Source: WHSW01 sp963828755 | GTDB taxonomy: Bacteria; Actinomycetota; Thermoleophilia; Solirubrobacterales; 70-9 | Direction of reading: 5' to 3' | Length of the DNA stretch: 64,000 nucleotides | NCBI GenBank assembly: GCA_963828755.1 | Contig: CAWHFY010000011.1 | Coordinates: 1 to 64,000 of the forward strand | Shown: piece by piece, positions 43,390-53,335 of the stretch | Numbering within the stretch: the first letter of the stretch is position 1 | Layout of the letters: each line of letters starts with the position of its first letter | The notes under the pieces: generated by a model | Told to the model about the DNA's origin: nothing | What the model saw: the letters and a program-made list of their open reading frames with translations, nothing else | The model's database searches: none | Made by a program: the position numbers and the translations under genes

Positions 43390-46208
43390 GTGAGATCACA
43401 GCTCGATCGGCACTAACGGCTCTGATCACCGGTGCGTGCATGACGACCGGGCTGGCGACGGGCGGGGCCACCGCCGCGGTGATCAACTTCGACGACCTCA
43501 GCGCGCCCGGCCCGGGCACCGCCGGACTGACGGTCAACGTCCAGTACAGCGGCCAAGGGGTCACGTTCAACGACCCGAGTGCGTTCGATTACTCCGCGGG
43601 ACCGCTCGCGATCCCGAACTTCGCGCACTCTCCCGAAGTTGCGGTCGAGCCCTGCGTCGCGACCGAGTTCTGCACGACTCCGGTGCGCGCCTCGTTCACG
43701 GCTGGTCAGGAATACGTCAGGGTCTGGGTCGGGTTCTCTGTCCCGCTTCCCTCCCCGGTCGCGGTGCGGCTGACCGGCTTCGACGCCTCCTCGGCGCTTG
43801 TTGGTACGGCGGACGGGGTCCTGCCCGCGAACCCAGCCCCGACGCCGATCGGCGTGCCACTGGAGATCACCCGTCCGAGCCCGGACATCCGCTCGATCGA
43901 GGTCTCGGTGACGACGGGCGGCGGGTATACGAGCGGGCTCGCCGTCGACGACGTCGAGTTCTCGACCGTCGGCCCCCCGCCCCCTTGTACGGCCGTGGGC
44001 CCGCCTACGGTGACCCTGAGCGCGCCCGCCGACGGCTTGGTCACGGATGATGACTCCTTCCAGCTACAGGGGTCGATCGCGGCCAACGGGGCTCCGATCA
44101 CCGATGCCAATGTGGTTGCCGTCTCGCCGGCCCCGAGGTCGGCGTCGATCTACCCGAGCCTGGTTTCCGCCAACGGCGGCCCCTTCGGACCAACGAGCTT
44201 GAGCGGAACGCTCAGTCTCGGGGTTAACGACGTCAGCGTGACCGCCACGAACTGCCGCGGCACCGGGACGAGCAGCGCGCGCCGGGTGACGAGGACGATC
44301 CCCCAGCCCGGACCGCATCCCGCCGCCTGCGTTCCCCAGCCCGACCACCCCGAGATCCATTTCGCCACCTCGGCGAACGACCTGAGCACGGTGCTGACCT
44401 CAGGGTTCCAGGGTCAGGTGATCGTTCCGAAGGGGGCGCGCTACGACATGACCGGCTTTCATGGCGCTGAAGGAATCGTGCTGCGCTCCGGGGTGCAGCT
44501 GGTGGGTGAGCGCGGCGAGCTCGGCCGACGGCCGCTGCTGTACTCGGATGACCTCGACACGTACGCGATGTTTGCGATCAGGAACCCGGACGTCTGCGTC
44601 GAGGGGCTGCGTCTCGCCGGTCCCTCGGGTAGTCCGAGAAAGGCGGAGATCGACCCATTTGCGATCAAGGTCTCCGAGGACCCGGCTCTGTTCGCGGGCG
44701 ATCCAGAGCCCGTGGTGATTGCCGACAACGAGATCTCGGGCTGGCCCGGAGGTGCGGTGGAGGCGCACGGCACGGTCGTGTTCCCCGACCGCGAGGGGCC
44801 GAAGGGCTACGACGGACCGCGAATCACTCGCGAGACCGCCTCCAAGGTCCGAGTCGAGCGCAACTACATCCACGACAACGCGAAGGACGGCGGCGGCTAC
44901 GGCCTCGCGGTCGGCGGCTCCGCGTACGCGACTGCGACGGGAAACGTCTTCGAGTTCAACCGCCACGCGGTGACCTCGGGCGGCCACGCTTTCAGCGGCT
45001 ACTTCGCCCGCTTCAACTACATCCTCGAGGGTGGCTACAAGTACGGCGACGGTTATTACGGCGCCCACTTCGACGTCCACGGAACCCACGATCCGGGGCA
45101 CTGGGTCGGCGGCGAGGCGGGCGAGTACCACGAGATCCTCAACAACACGGTCCGCGGCGAGCAGGAGTATCACTGCTTCCAGGGTCACTTTTGCGACGTG
45201 CGCCCCGCGCTCGCGCTCAGGGGCCGACCCAGCGACGGTGTCGACTTCATCGGCAACGTCGTCGCCCAAGACTCCGATGACGCGGTGAAGCTGAGGGCCG
45301 GCGACGACGGTCGGCTCAACGCGCAGCATCCGGGAACCTTCAGGCTGCACAGCCGCGGCAACGACTACGACGCCGACTACTCGAAGGAAGTCGCGGCCGG
45401 AGATTTCGACGGCGATGGACGCACCGACGTGTTCCTCGCCAACGGGACCGGGTGGTTCTTCTCCCGCGCCGGCGTCCGGCCCTGGGAGTTCCTGCGGCCC
45501 TCGAACAAGCGCGTCCGCAAACTCGCCTTTGCGGACATCGACAACGACGGAGCCACCGACGTGCTGTATCGGGACCCGGCGGGAGCCCTTGGCTATGTGA
45601 AGAGCGGCGCGGCCGCCCAGCTGACGCCCCTGACGAGTGCGCCCGTCCCGATCGGCGAGCTCCGCTTCGGCGACTTCGACGGCGACCGGTTGACCGACAT
45701 CTTCTATACCCGCAATCGCCAATGGCGCGTGTGGTACGGCAGCACCCGAACCTGGACGCCGACCCAGACCTCGTCGCAGCCGATCTCCGGCTTGCTGTTC
45801 GGGGAGTTCGACGACGTGCGCGGAACTGACGTCGCGGCGGTCGCTCGCAATGAGTGGTCGTACTCGAGTGGCTCGACCCAGCGGTGGAAGCGACTGAACG
45901 CCAAGGTAGCCCCGTCGTTCAGCGCCGCGGTGGCGGCCGACTTCGACGGCGACGGCAAGACGGACATCGCGATCGGCGACGCGCGCGTCTGGCGTTACAG
46001 CCGAGGCGGCCGCTCGTCGCTGCGGACGTTGCGACGAGACTCCCAGGCCGTGGGCTCGCCCAACCGACTGCTGGTCGGCAACTTCGACGCGCGCGGCCAG
46101 CTCGATGTCGTCGGTTTCGGCCCCGATGACCCGAAGCGCCTGATCATCTGGCGCGGCCTCGGCTCACCGGGTTCCTTCACGAGGCTCTCTGAGCAGAACA
46201 TGCGCTGA
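43390..46208 (+). CDS. Secreted beta-helix protein with FG-GAP/VCBS-type repeats; one frameshift in the signal peptide
   Basis: GTG 43390 with GGGAGGA starts a frame MRSQL; a missing base near 43404 shifts to the frame SALTALITGACMTTGLATGG, giving a normal signal peptide. The length, 2819 bp, is one base short of a whole number of codons, which agrees. The mature protein has an N-terminal beta domain, an Ig-like part (VTLSAPADGLVTDDDSFQLQ), a right-handed beta-helix (about 340-640: SKVRVERNYIHDNAKDGGG) and six repeats of the DFDGDGRTD type, Ca-binding blades of a propeller. Likely a surface or secreted glycan-active or adhesive protein. Confidence 0.85.
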
Positions 46209-46314
46209 GGAGGTGTCGGCCGAAAACATCCGGCTCGACCGGCAGTCGCGACGGCCTCGCGTCGGGTGGCCGAATGCGCATCGTTCGTGGTGACTCTCGG
46301 GTAGGGTCGGCAAG

Positions 46315-47007
46315 ATGACCGAGACCCATTCGGTCAAACGCCACCTGGACGTGGATGCCGAGGCCTACGACGTCCAGATTCGCCGCTTTATCCCGAGCTA
46401 CGACGACATGCTCGCCACGGCGGTCGAACTGCTCGCGTCGCTGACCGGGCCGACGGTGCGCGTCCTCGATCTGGGCGGGGGCACGGGCGCCCTGTCGTCC
46501 GCGATTCTCGACGGGCTTCCGCAGGCTCGCGTCACCGTCCTCGACATCGATGCCGAGATGCTCGCGGAGGCGCGCAGGCGATTGGCCCGCTTCGGGGATC
46601 GGGTCGGCTTTCGGGAGGCGAGCTTCCTCGACCCGCTCCCGACGGTCGACGCCGTAGTGGCGTCCCTGGCGCTTCACCACGTGCACGATCTCGATCAGAA
46701 AACCGAGATGTATCGGGCCATCTGTGCGGCGCTCACGCCCGGCGGAGCGTTTTTGAATCTCGACGCCGCGGTCAGCGAGGACCCGCGGGTGAACGCGCTG
46801 GTCTTCGACCGCTTGGCGAGCCACCTCGGTGAACATGGCATCGCGGACGCCGACGCGCGCGCCCATTTCGCGGCCTGGGCCGAGGAGGACCGTTACTTCC
46901 CGCTGGACGCCGAGCTCGCGGCCATGCGGCGCGCCGGGTTCGCCGAGGTCGAGTGCTTCTGGCGCCGCGGGATCTGCGCGATCTGCTGCGGTTTGCGCGC
47001 GCCCTGA
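46315..47007 (+). CDS. Class I SAM-dependent methyltransferase
   Basis: 230 aa. SAM motif I VRVLDLGGGTGALSSAILDG, motif II VTVLDIDAEMLAEARRRL, motif IV VVASLALHHVHDLDQKTEMY and LTPGGAFLNLDAAVSED. The layout matches methyltransferase family 11/25. The LALHHV motif resembles enzymes acting on small molecules. The C-terminus has three Cys (CFWRRGICAICC), which is unusual. The substrate is unknown. Confidence 0.9.
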   Translation: MTETHSVKRHLDVDAEAYDVQIRRFIPSYDDMLATAVELLASLTGPTVRVLDLGGGTGALSSAILDGLPQARVTVLDIDAEMLAEARRRLARFGDRVGFREASFLDPLPTVDAVVASLALHHVHDLDQKTEMYRAICAALTPGGAFLNLDAAVSEDPRVNALVFDRLASHLGEHGIADADARAHFAAWAEEDRYFPLDAELAAMRRAGFAEVECFWRRGICAICCGLRAP

Positions 47008-47125
47008 GGGCCTGGGTTCGTCGACCTGGATCCGTAGACGGTCGGATGGGCTCATCGGCCGAGAGGATGCGCTTCGGTCGCTCTGGCGATGACCAGAGGC
47101 CGCCTGAGAGCTAGCCGGGCGCCTT

Positions 47126-47140
47126 CACCGCTTGGCGGTG
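47126..47140. terminator. Short hairpin after the methyltransferase gene
   Basis: CACCGC-TTG-GCGGTG is a perfect 6-bp stem with a 3-base loop, about 120 bp past the stop. A weak terminator candidate. Confidence 0.4.
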
Positions 47141-47150
47141 TGAGTCTGAA

Positions 47151-47178
47151 AAGTTCCGCTTTGCATGGAAGCGATACT
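47151..47178. repeat. Hairpin of the GTTCCGCTT / AAGCGGAAC motif family
   Basis: AAGTTCCGCTT, seven bases, then AAGCGATACTT: the arms pair at 9 of 11 positions. Related motifs occur at 55612-55626 (CCGCTT-GGA-AAGCGG), 56553-56584 (AAGCGGAAC, GTTCTGCTT, AAGCGGTAC) and 58802-58810 (AAGCGCAAC), all in gaps of the accessory region. Confidence 0.5.
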
Positions 47179-47180
47179 TC

Positions 47181-47209
47181 TTCGACCAGCGACCTCTCGC
47201 GGTGAAGCG
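47181..47209 (+). repeat. Partial tRNA-Val copy B (attachment-site-like)
   Basis: It matches the tRNA-Val 3' half from the T-loop to the anticodon arm with two single-base deletions, same orientation as copies A and C. It sits exactly at the broken 5' end of the ATPase pseudogene. Confidence 0.65.
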
Positions 47210-48854
47210 TCTCGAGAGCCCGCTCGGAGAGCCGATTCGGGCGCCTGCTCTCAGACCATCGCCTCGTCACCTGACCGGCGCCGGGGGCTGTGGCAAGACC
47301 CGGCTCGCCGTCCAGGCCGCCTCAGAGATCCTCGATCGCTTCCCCGACGGCGCCTGGTGGGTCGAGCTCGCGCCCCTGGGCGACGAGCGGCTGCTCGGCG
47401 CGGCGATCGCCGAGGCGCTCGGGGTCCGCGCGCTGCCGGGGATGACCGAGCTCCAGGCCTGCGGCGCTACCTCGCCTCGCGCCGGGCGCTCCTCGTCCTC
47501 GACAACTGCGAGCACCTGGCGGAGGCCTGCGCCGAGGCTACCGAGGCGATCCTCGGGGCCGCTCCCGGGGTCGTGGTCCTGGCGACGAGCCGGGCCCGCT
47601 CGGGGTCTCCGGCGAGGCCGAGTGGCGGGTGCCGTCGCTGTCGCTGCCGGCGGACGGGCGCGAGGCCGTGGCCGCATCCGACGCAGTGTCGCTGTTCGTC
47701 GAGCGGGCGGCGACGCCGCCGGGCCTTGGGCGCCTGAGAGGGTCGATTCGATAGGGGCAGGATCGGGCACGATTCGGCTCGCTTTGGGCAACCACGGAAC
47801 AAGCGGCGCCGCACCTAAGACCGGGCGCCAGCGGCAGTGGCTCGAGGCGCTCGACCCCGAGGCGGCGAACCTGGCGGCGGCGATCGACCACGCGCTGCGG
47901 AGCAACCCGCCTTTGACCCTGCGTTTCTGCGTGGCGCTACGTGGGTGGTGGCGCGCGCGCGGTCGCTTCGCAGAGGCCGAGCTGGCGCACTCGCGCTCGC
48001 TGGACGCCTGCGGGGACGGCGAGTCCGCGCTGCGCGCACGCGCCTTCGAAAGCCGCGCCGACATCGCCCTCTGGGTGGGCGAGTTCGCTGCGGCGGAGGC
48101 GTACGCGACCGAGGCGCTGGCGCTTGCGGAGGAGGTCGGCGACCAAAGGACGGCGGCGCGGGCGCGCCGCGATCTCGGGAACGCGATCGCGTTCACGGAC
48201 CCACCCGCGGCGAGAGCGGAGCTCGCGCGCGCGGCCGACCTCGCCCGGGCCGCGGGCGACGACCGGGCGCTCGTTCTGGCTAAGCAGACAACGGTCCTCA
48301 CCCACCTGTACCAGGGGCAACACGCGCATGCCACCCGCGCCAACGAGGAGGTGGCCGCGCTGGCGAACGGCTGGGCGACCCCCTCAGATCGCCGGCGCTG
48401 GGCGTGGTCCGCTGTGATGGCTCAGTTCGATGGTCGCTTCGCCGAAGCGCGCGACGCGATCGAGCGGCTCCGAGCGGCAGTGGCGGACACCGGGGAGCCC
48501 GTATTTGAGGCATTTGCGGATGCGTTTGAGGGTCTCGTTGATGCCTGGCAGGGCGAGTCGGATCGCCCGCTCAGGCGCCTACCGGCGCGCCTGGAACGCA
48601 CACTGAAGCTCGGCGCCGGCAATCCCGTGCCATACCTGCTGTATCGCGATCGCCTTTGCCGAGCTTGCCACCGGCCGGGCCGGGCAGTCCGCGACCGGCT
48701 CGCGGGCCTGGTGGCGCTGGTCGAGGGACGCGACGCCGGCATGACGACGTGGGCGGTCTCGCTGCTTGCCGAGGCGCAGCGCCTGCTCGCGGTCGAAGCG
48801 GCGCAGGAACAGCGACAGAACATGGCCCGAGAGGTCCACGTACGCGGCGCGTGA
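47202..48854 (+). pseudogene. Decayed ATPase of the AfsR/LuxR regulator type
   Basis: A P-loop (LTGAGGCGKTRLAVQAASE, about 47265-47320) and FPDGAWWVELAPLGDERLLG are in one frame. Walker B (ALLVLDNCEHLAEA) is in another, and GVSGEAEWRVPSLSLPADGR in a third. After a gap where the winged-helix part should be, a TPR-like region (QWLEALDPEAANLAAAIDHA ... LALAEEVGDQRTAARARRDL) runs intact to 48854. The N-terminal cyclase or BTAD domain and the C-terminal LuxR helix-turn-helix are missing. The number of breaks and the missing middle argue for real decay, not only sequence error. Confidence 0.8.
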
Positions 48855-48899
48855 ATGGGGATAGCCGTGTCCTACTGGCTGAGCGGATCGCCGGCTACG

Positions 48900-50039
48900 T
48901 CAGCGCCCGAACCAGCGCGCACGGCGCGTCGCGCCGAACTCGGCCTTCTCGGCCGCGTACTCTCGCGAGGGATCGTGACGCTGAGCGGACGGGGCCTCTC
49001 CCCGGAGGAAGTTCACGTCCACTTTGCTGACGAGCCCGTCACCGAACTCGGCGTAGCAGACCCCCGATGCCTCGTACGGCGCCGGCGGTTCGCCACCGGA
49101 GATGTCCGCCGCAATGTCGTCCGCGATGACCAGAGCAGCCGACTCGGCAAAAATCCCGGCCTTGGGGACCGTGCGGGGGCCCGAGGAAACGTCACCCGCT
49201 GCGTACACGCGCGGGAACCGGGTCCTCAGGTTCGCCTGGTCGATCGGCACCCAGCCATCCGGCGCCAGGCCCGAAGCCGCAAGCGGATCGGGCGCCCGAT
49301 GCACGGGGATCCCGACGAACAGATCGTATGGCAGCGTTTCGCCGCTCGCCAGGTGCGCCACACGGGCGGCCGGGTCGATGCTGGTGACGAGGTGTTGAGG
49401 CAGCTCCTCGATCCGTCGCGACGCGAGTCCGTCGCGGAACATCTGCGAGACCTCGCCGGTCACCGGAACCGGGCGCTGCATCGGGTACGTGGTCGCCATT
49501 TGCACTGCGTCGCGGATTCCCTGTCGAGTGAAGTGCTCGTGCAGGAGGAACGAGCCCTCGAACGGCGCCGGTGGACACTTGAACGGCTGCCCGAGAACCG
49601 AGACGAGGACGCGCCCACCGCCGAAGTCGGCCAGCGCGTCGCGCAGGCGCTCCGCCCCGGCGAGGGTGTAGTACTCGTGGCCGCCCTCCTCGAGGCCCGG
49701 AGTCGCCGCCATGTCGTAGTCGGCGCCCATCGCTACGACCAAGAAGTCGGCGTCGTAGGTGCCAGCGTCGGTCGCGACTCGCCGTGCGACCGGATCGATG
49801 CCGGTCACGGTCTCCTGCCGGAACTGGACCCCGTCCTTCGCGATGTCGCCGTAGGGCAACCGCACAGCATCAGACGACTCGCGGCCGAGCATCACCTCGA
49901 GTTTGGAGAAGCCAAAGTAGAACGAGTCGTTGCGGTCGAGCAGCGTGACATCGACGGCGTCGGCGAGCGTCTCGGACAGCCGCGTCGCCAGCTCGAGTCC
50001 GGCGAAGCCGGCGCCGAGGATCAGTACGTGTTGCCTCAT
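48900..50039 (-). CDS. FAD/NAD(P)-dependent oxidoreductase, sulfide:quinone reductase-like
   Basis: 379 aa. FAD motif VLILGAGFAGLELATRL, the middle motif FLVVAMGADYD, and VYAAGDVSSGPRTVPKAGIF for the flavin end. The block QPFKCPPAPFEGSFLLHE, with a Cys before PPAP, is typical of the SQR/FCSD group. The second redox Cys of true SQR is not obvious (C at about 344), so activity on sulfide is uncertain; NDH-2-like or persulfide-related activity is possible. It is oriented away from the TetR-pot operon. Confidence 0.85.
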   Translation of the reverse strand: MRQHVLILGAGFAGLELATRLSETLADAVDVTLLDRNDSFYFGFSKLEVMLGRESSDAVRLPYGDIAKDGVQFRQETVTGIDPVARRVATDAGTYDADFLVVAMGADYDMAATPGLEEGGHEYYTLAGAERLRDALADFGGGRVLVSVLGQPFKCPPAPFEGSFLLHEHFTRQGIRDAVQMATTYPMQRPVPVTGEVSQMFRDGLASRRIEELPQHLVTSIDPAARVAHLASGETLPYDLFVGIPVHRAPDPLAASGLAPDGWVPIDQANLRTRFPRVYAAGDVSSGPRTVPKAGIFAESAALVIADDIAADISGGEPPAPYEASGVCYAEFGDGLVSKVDVNFLRGEAPSAQRHDPSREYAAEKAEFGATRRARWFGR

Positions 50040-50410
50040 CGCGCGATGCTACTTCGCAGCGTGCGGCTTCCGCTCCAGGACGACGAGGGACCCGAGCTCA
50101 GCCTCCGCCTGACCTCCGTGCCCCGGCGTGCAGCACCACGCAAAGCCGCTTCTCGTCCGAAGCGCTCGGTCGTCTCCCGACTCCCTCTAACCCCCGGTTG
50201 CCGAAGTTGAACCCCGCGCCGCTAGTAAGCCGGATGTTCGCCGAACGTTTCCAAGGGCCCTATCTGGCTGAGAACGCCCGGGCGCTGAAAGCAGAAAGCC
50301 TGACATCAGCGATCACGCTGGCGCCCGTCACCGGCGTGGTCAGCTTTCCAACCAGCCCGAGCGGTGATAGTTTGAACGGCGGTTCAACGTTCGGGCGAGG
50401 AGAGACCGGT
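50040..50410. promoter_or_regulatory. Divergent intergenic region with TetR-type operator
   Basis: This is a 371-bp gap between the SQR-like and TetR genes. It holds the palindrome TTGAAC-GGCG-GTTCAA (50372-50387), 24 bases before the TetR start, a normal place for an autoregulatory operator. A frame open through the gap ahead of the TetR gene shows no family resemblance. Nothing else is recognised. Confidence 0.6.
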
Positions 50411-51109
50411 GTGAGCCCGCGTCCGCAGATCGACCATATCCGTAGACCGCAGTTGCTCAGGGCCGCAGCAGACGTGATCGTCGAACGCGGCCTTGCGTCG
50501 ACGCGGATCGCGGACGTCGCCGAACGAGCGGGCACCAGCCCACCGGCGGTGCTCTATTGGTTCCGGTCGAAGGACGAGTTGCTCGCCGAGGCGCTGACGG
50601 TCGACGAGGAGCGCTTCTACGTCGAGATGCGCGAGCGCATTGACCTGTTGGAGCGCCCGCGCGACCAGTTGCGGTTCATGATCGAGGCTTCAGCCGAGGA
50701 GTACGACTGGACCCTGTGGATCGAGCTTTGGGCCCGCGCTCTTCGTGATCCCACGTCGCGACAAGCTCGTCAGCGACTGGACAACCGGTGGCGCGAGCAG
50801 ATCTCGGCCGTGATCCGAGCCGGTCAGGGGGCGGGTGAGTTCGGTGACGCCGATGCCGACGAGGTGGCTCTGCTGCTCAGCTCGCTCCTCGACGGACTCG
50901 CCGTCCAGGCGACGCTGCGTGACCCCGAAGTAACTCGCGAGCGGATGCTTCGCTGTGCGCTCGAGATGGCCGAATCGCTCCTCGACTGTGAGTTGGGGGC
51001 GGCGGCCTACGAGACCGCGGCGGGGGATGGATCGGGGGCAGCAAAATACGCTGTCCGTGAGACCGTGGCCCACCTCGCGGGCACCGAACTCAGGAAGGGA
51101 CTCGAATGA
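50411..51109 (+). CDS. TetR-family regulator
   Basis: 232 aa from GTG 50411 with GAGGAG upstream. The N-terminal helix-turn-helix is typical (RPQLLRAAADVIVERGLAST, RIADVAERAGTSPPAVLYWF, KDELLAEAL). The C-terminal domain, including EYDWTLWIELWARALRDPTS, is of the BetI/TetR_C type often linked to amine or choline uptake genes. Its stop overlaps the ATG of the PotD-like gene (ATGA), making it the first gene of the polyamine-type ABC operon it probably controls. Confidence 0.9.
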   Translation: MSPRPQIDHIRRPQLLRAAADVIVERGLASTRIADVAERAGTSPPAVLYWFRSKDELLAEALTVDEERFYVEMRERIDLLERPRDQLRFMIEASAEEYDWTLWIELWARALRDPTSRQARQRLDNRWREQISAVIRAGQGAGEFGDADADEVALLLSSLLDGLAVQATLRDPEVTRERMLRCALEMAESLLDCELGAAAYETAAGDGSGAAKYAVRETVAHLAGTELRKGLE

Positions 51110-52401
51110 CGCACCACCCGAAGGAACGGCCGAACTCCCTGAGCAGGCGCGGTTTCCTGCTACGAAGCGCAGGTGCCGCCGCGGCCGTCTCCGGTGCTGG
51201 CCCGCTGCTCGCCGCCTGCGGCAACACGACGAGCGGCGCCGGGAGCACCGCCGCGGACGGCGAACTGGTCGGGCCGGGAGGCCTGCCACTCGCGCGGCCC
51301 GACAAGCGCGTGATCCTGCCGCGTTGGGAGGATCCCATCGAGTCAGGGCTCGAGCCGGAGACAGACGGGACGTTCACCGTCTACAACTATCCCGCCTACC
51401 TCTACAAGAAGCTCCTCACGGAGTTCGGGGCCAAGTACGGCGTCGAAGTCCAGTACACGCCGTTCGACAACGTCAACTCCGGACTCCAGCGGCTTGCCTC
51501 CGGAGCGGTCACGCCCGACGTGATGGAGATCACGCCGGACACGCTCGATATCGGCGTTGCCGGCAAGCTGATCAAGCCGCTCAACCTCGACTACATCCCG
51601 AACCTCCAGAAGAACATCTGGCCGCAGCTCGTCGACCCGTTCTACGACGGCGAGTCGCGCTACACCGTTCCCTACACCTGCTACGCCACCGGCATCGCAT
51701 GGCGGGCGGACGAGATCAAAGAGGACATCGCCGGCATGGACCAGCCGTGGGACATCTTCTGGGAGTCTCAGGCGTACAAGGGCAAGGTGGCGCTCCTCTC
51801 CGAGAACCGGGAGACGATCGGCATGGCGCTCCTGCGCAAGGGGATCACGGACATCAACACCGAGGATTCCGCGCTCGTGGACCAGGCAGTGTCCGACCTC
51901 AAGGAGCTCTACGGCATCTGCAACATCAAGGTGGACGACCTCCAGTACCAGACGGTCCCGGAGGGGTCGAGTTGGCTCCACCAGGCGTGGTCGGGGGACA
52001 TGATCGCGGGCTACATCTACTACCTCCCGAAGGGAACCCCAGCGAGCGCCCTCGCCTACTGGAAGGCACCCCACGGCAAGGTGCCGGTCCAGAACGACTG
52101 CTTCGCGATCTGCTCGACCACGAAGAAGCCGGTGCTCTCGCACCTCTTCCTCAACTACCTCCTCGACAACGGCGTCGCCTATGAGAACTTCGTCGACTTC
52201 AACGGGTATCAGCCCCCGCTGAACGAGATCGACCCGAGCACCCTGGTGCAGAAGGGAGTCGTGCCCGAGAACCTGGAGAACAGCGTCCTGACGAACGAGG
52301 ATCTCGGGCCCGACTCGCTGCAGTACGGGACGCTCACGTCTCAGGGACAGCAGCTGTGGCAGGACGGCTACTCGGACTTCCTCGCCGGAGGAGGGAGTTG
52401 A
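51106..52401 (+). CDS. potD: PotD-like polyamine ABC transporter binding protein (Tat lipoprotein)
   Basis: 431 aa. A twin-arginine signal (SRRGFLLR, 13-20) and a lipobox with Cys38 (LLAAC). The mature sequence is PotD/PotF-like: FTVYNYPAYLYKKLLTEFGA, GVEVQYTPFDNVNSGLQRLA, DVMEITPDTLDIGVAGKLIK, YTVPYTCYATGIAWRADEIK, PWDIFWESQAYKGKVALLSE. Ligands in this family are spermidine, putrescine or related amines. The adjacent permeases and ATPase complete the importer. Confidence 0.88.
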   Translation: MTHHPKERPNSLSRRGFLLRSAGAAAAVSGAGPLLAACGNTTSGAGSTAADGELVGPGGLPLARPDKRVILPRWEDPIESGLEPETDGTFTVYNYPAYLYKKLLTEFGAKYGVEVQYTPFDNVNSGLQRLASGAVTPDVMEITPDTLDIGVAGKLIKPLNLDYIPNLQKNIWPQLVDPFYDGESRYTVPYTCYATGIAWRADEIKEDIAGMDQPWDIFWESQAYKGKVALLSENRETIGMALLRKGITDINTEDSALVDQAVSDLKELYGICNIKVDDLQYQTVPEGSSWLHQAWSGDMIAGYIYYLPKGTPASALAYWKAPHGKVPVQNDCFAICSTTKKPVLSHLFLNYLLDNGVAYENFVDFNGYQPPLNEIDPSTLVQKGVVPENLENSVLTNEDLGPDSLQYGTLTSQGQQLWQDGYSDFLAGGGS

Positions 52402-52430
52402 CGGGTCCAGGGCGCGAGCGTTAGGGCGTC

Positions 52431-53335
52431 GTGTACCGACGCTGGTTGTGGCCCGCTCTTGCGCTCCCGGGCGTTGTCTGGCTAGTTCTCCTCTTCGTCG
52501 TTCCGTTCTATGCGGTCCTCGGGGTCGCGTTCGGAACGGTCGACCCGATCCTCTTCCAGCCGGTCCCGATCTGGAACCCGCTCGAATGGAACGTCGGCTG
52601 GCTCAACGAGGTCCTCGGTCGGCTCGCGCCGGGAGGAATCTGGTTCGACGTCGGGGTCAGGACGATCGTTTACGTCCTCGTCTCCCTGGTCCTCTGCCTG
52701 CTGATCGGATATCCGGTCGCCTACTACACGGCCCGGCACGCGGGGCGGTGGAAGGGCCTCATTCTCATCCTGATCATCCTTCCCCTCTGGATCAGCTACA
52801 TGATGCGAATGCTCGCCTGGGTGAATCTCCTGCAGGTGGACGGCTGGGTGAACGACTTCCTGACGTTCACCCACGTGCTCAGCCAGCCGCGGGACTGGCT
52901 CGGCGGGAGCGCCTCGACCGTCATCTTCGCCCTCGTCTACGGCTACATCCCGTACCTGATCCTGCCGCTCTTCGCCGCGCTCGATCGCATCGACCGCAGC
53001 CACCTGGAAGCGGCACGTGACCTCGGTGCGAGCCGCTGGTCCGCGTTTCGCACGGTGACGCTCCCGCTCTCGAAGACCGGCATCCTGGGAGGCGCCGTCC
53101 TGATCACGCTGCCGATGTTCGGCGACTACTACACGCCGAACATCGTCTCGGGCGCGCCGAAGCACGTCGATGATCGGCAACCAGATCGACCTCTACTTCC
53201 ACGGCGGCCCGCAGCCGACGATCGGCGCCGCGCTCACGATCGTGCTTGCCGCCTTCCTGACGATCCTGATGCTCTACTACATGCGGAGCATCCATCGCGC
53301 CCAAACGCGAGGTCGGGACGGTGGGGGCGCTGTGA
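52431..53335 (+). CDS. potB: PotB-like permease, one or two frameshifts
   Basis: GTG 52431. Six membrane helices (LALPGVVWLVLLFVVPFYAV ... VIFALVYGYIPYLILPLFAA) and the EAA motif EAARDLGASRWSAFRTVTLP. Near 53161 one extra base breaks the frame: without it the protein reads IVSGAPK-T-SMIGNQIDLYF, then a last helix (TIGAALTIVLAAFLTILMLY). A G5 run at about 53324 may hold a second extra base; with four Gs the gene would end at TGA 53335, overlapping the potC start as GTGA. As it stands, the second frame runs on into potC, so a fusion cannot be excluded. Confidence 0.82.
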
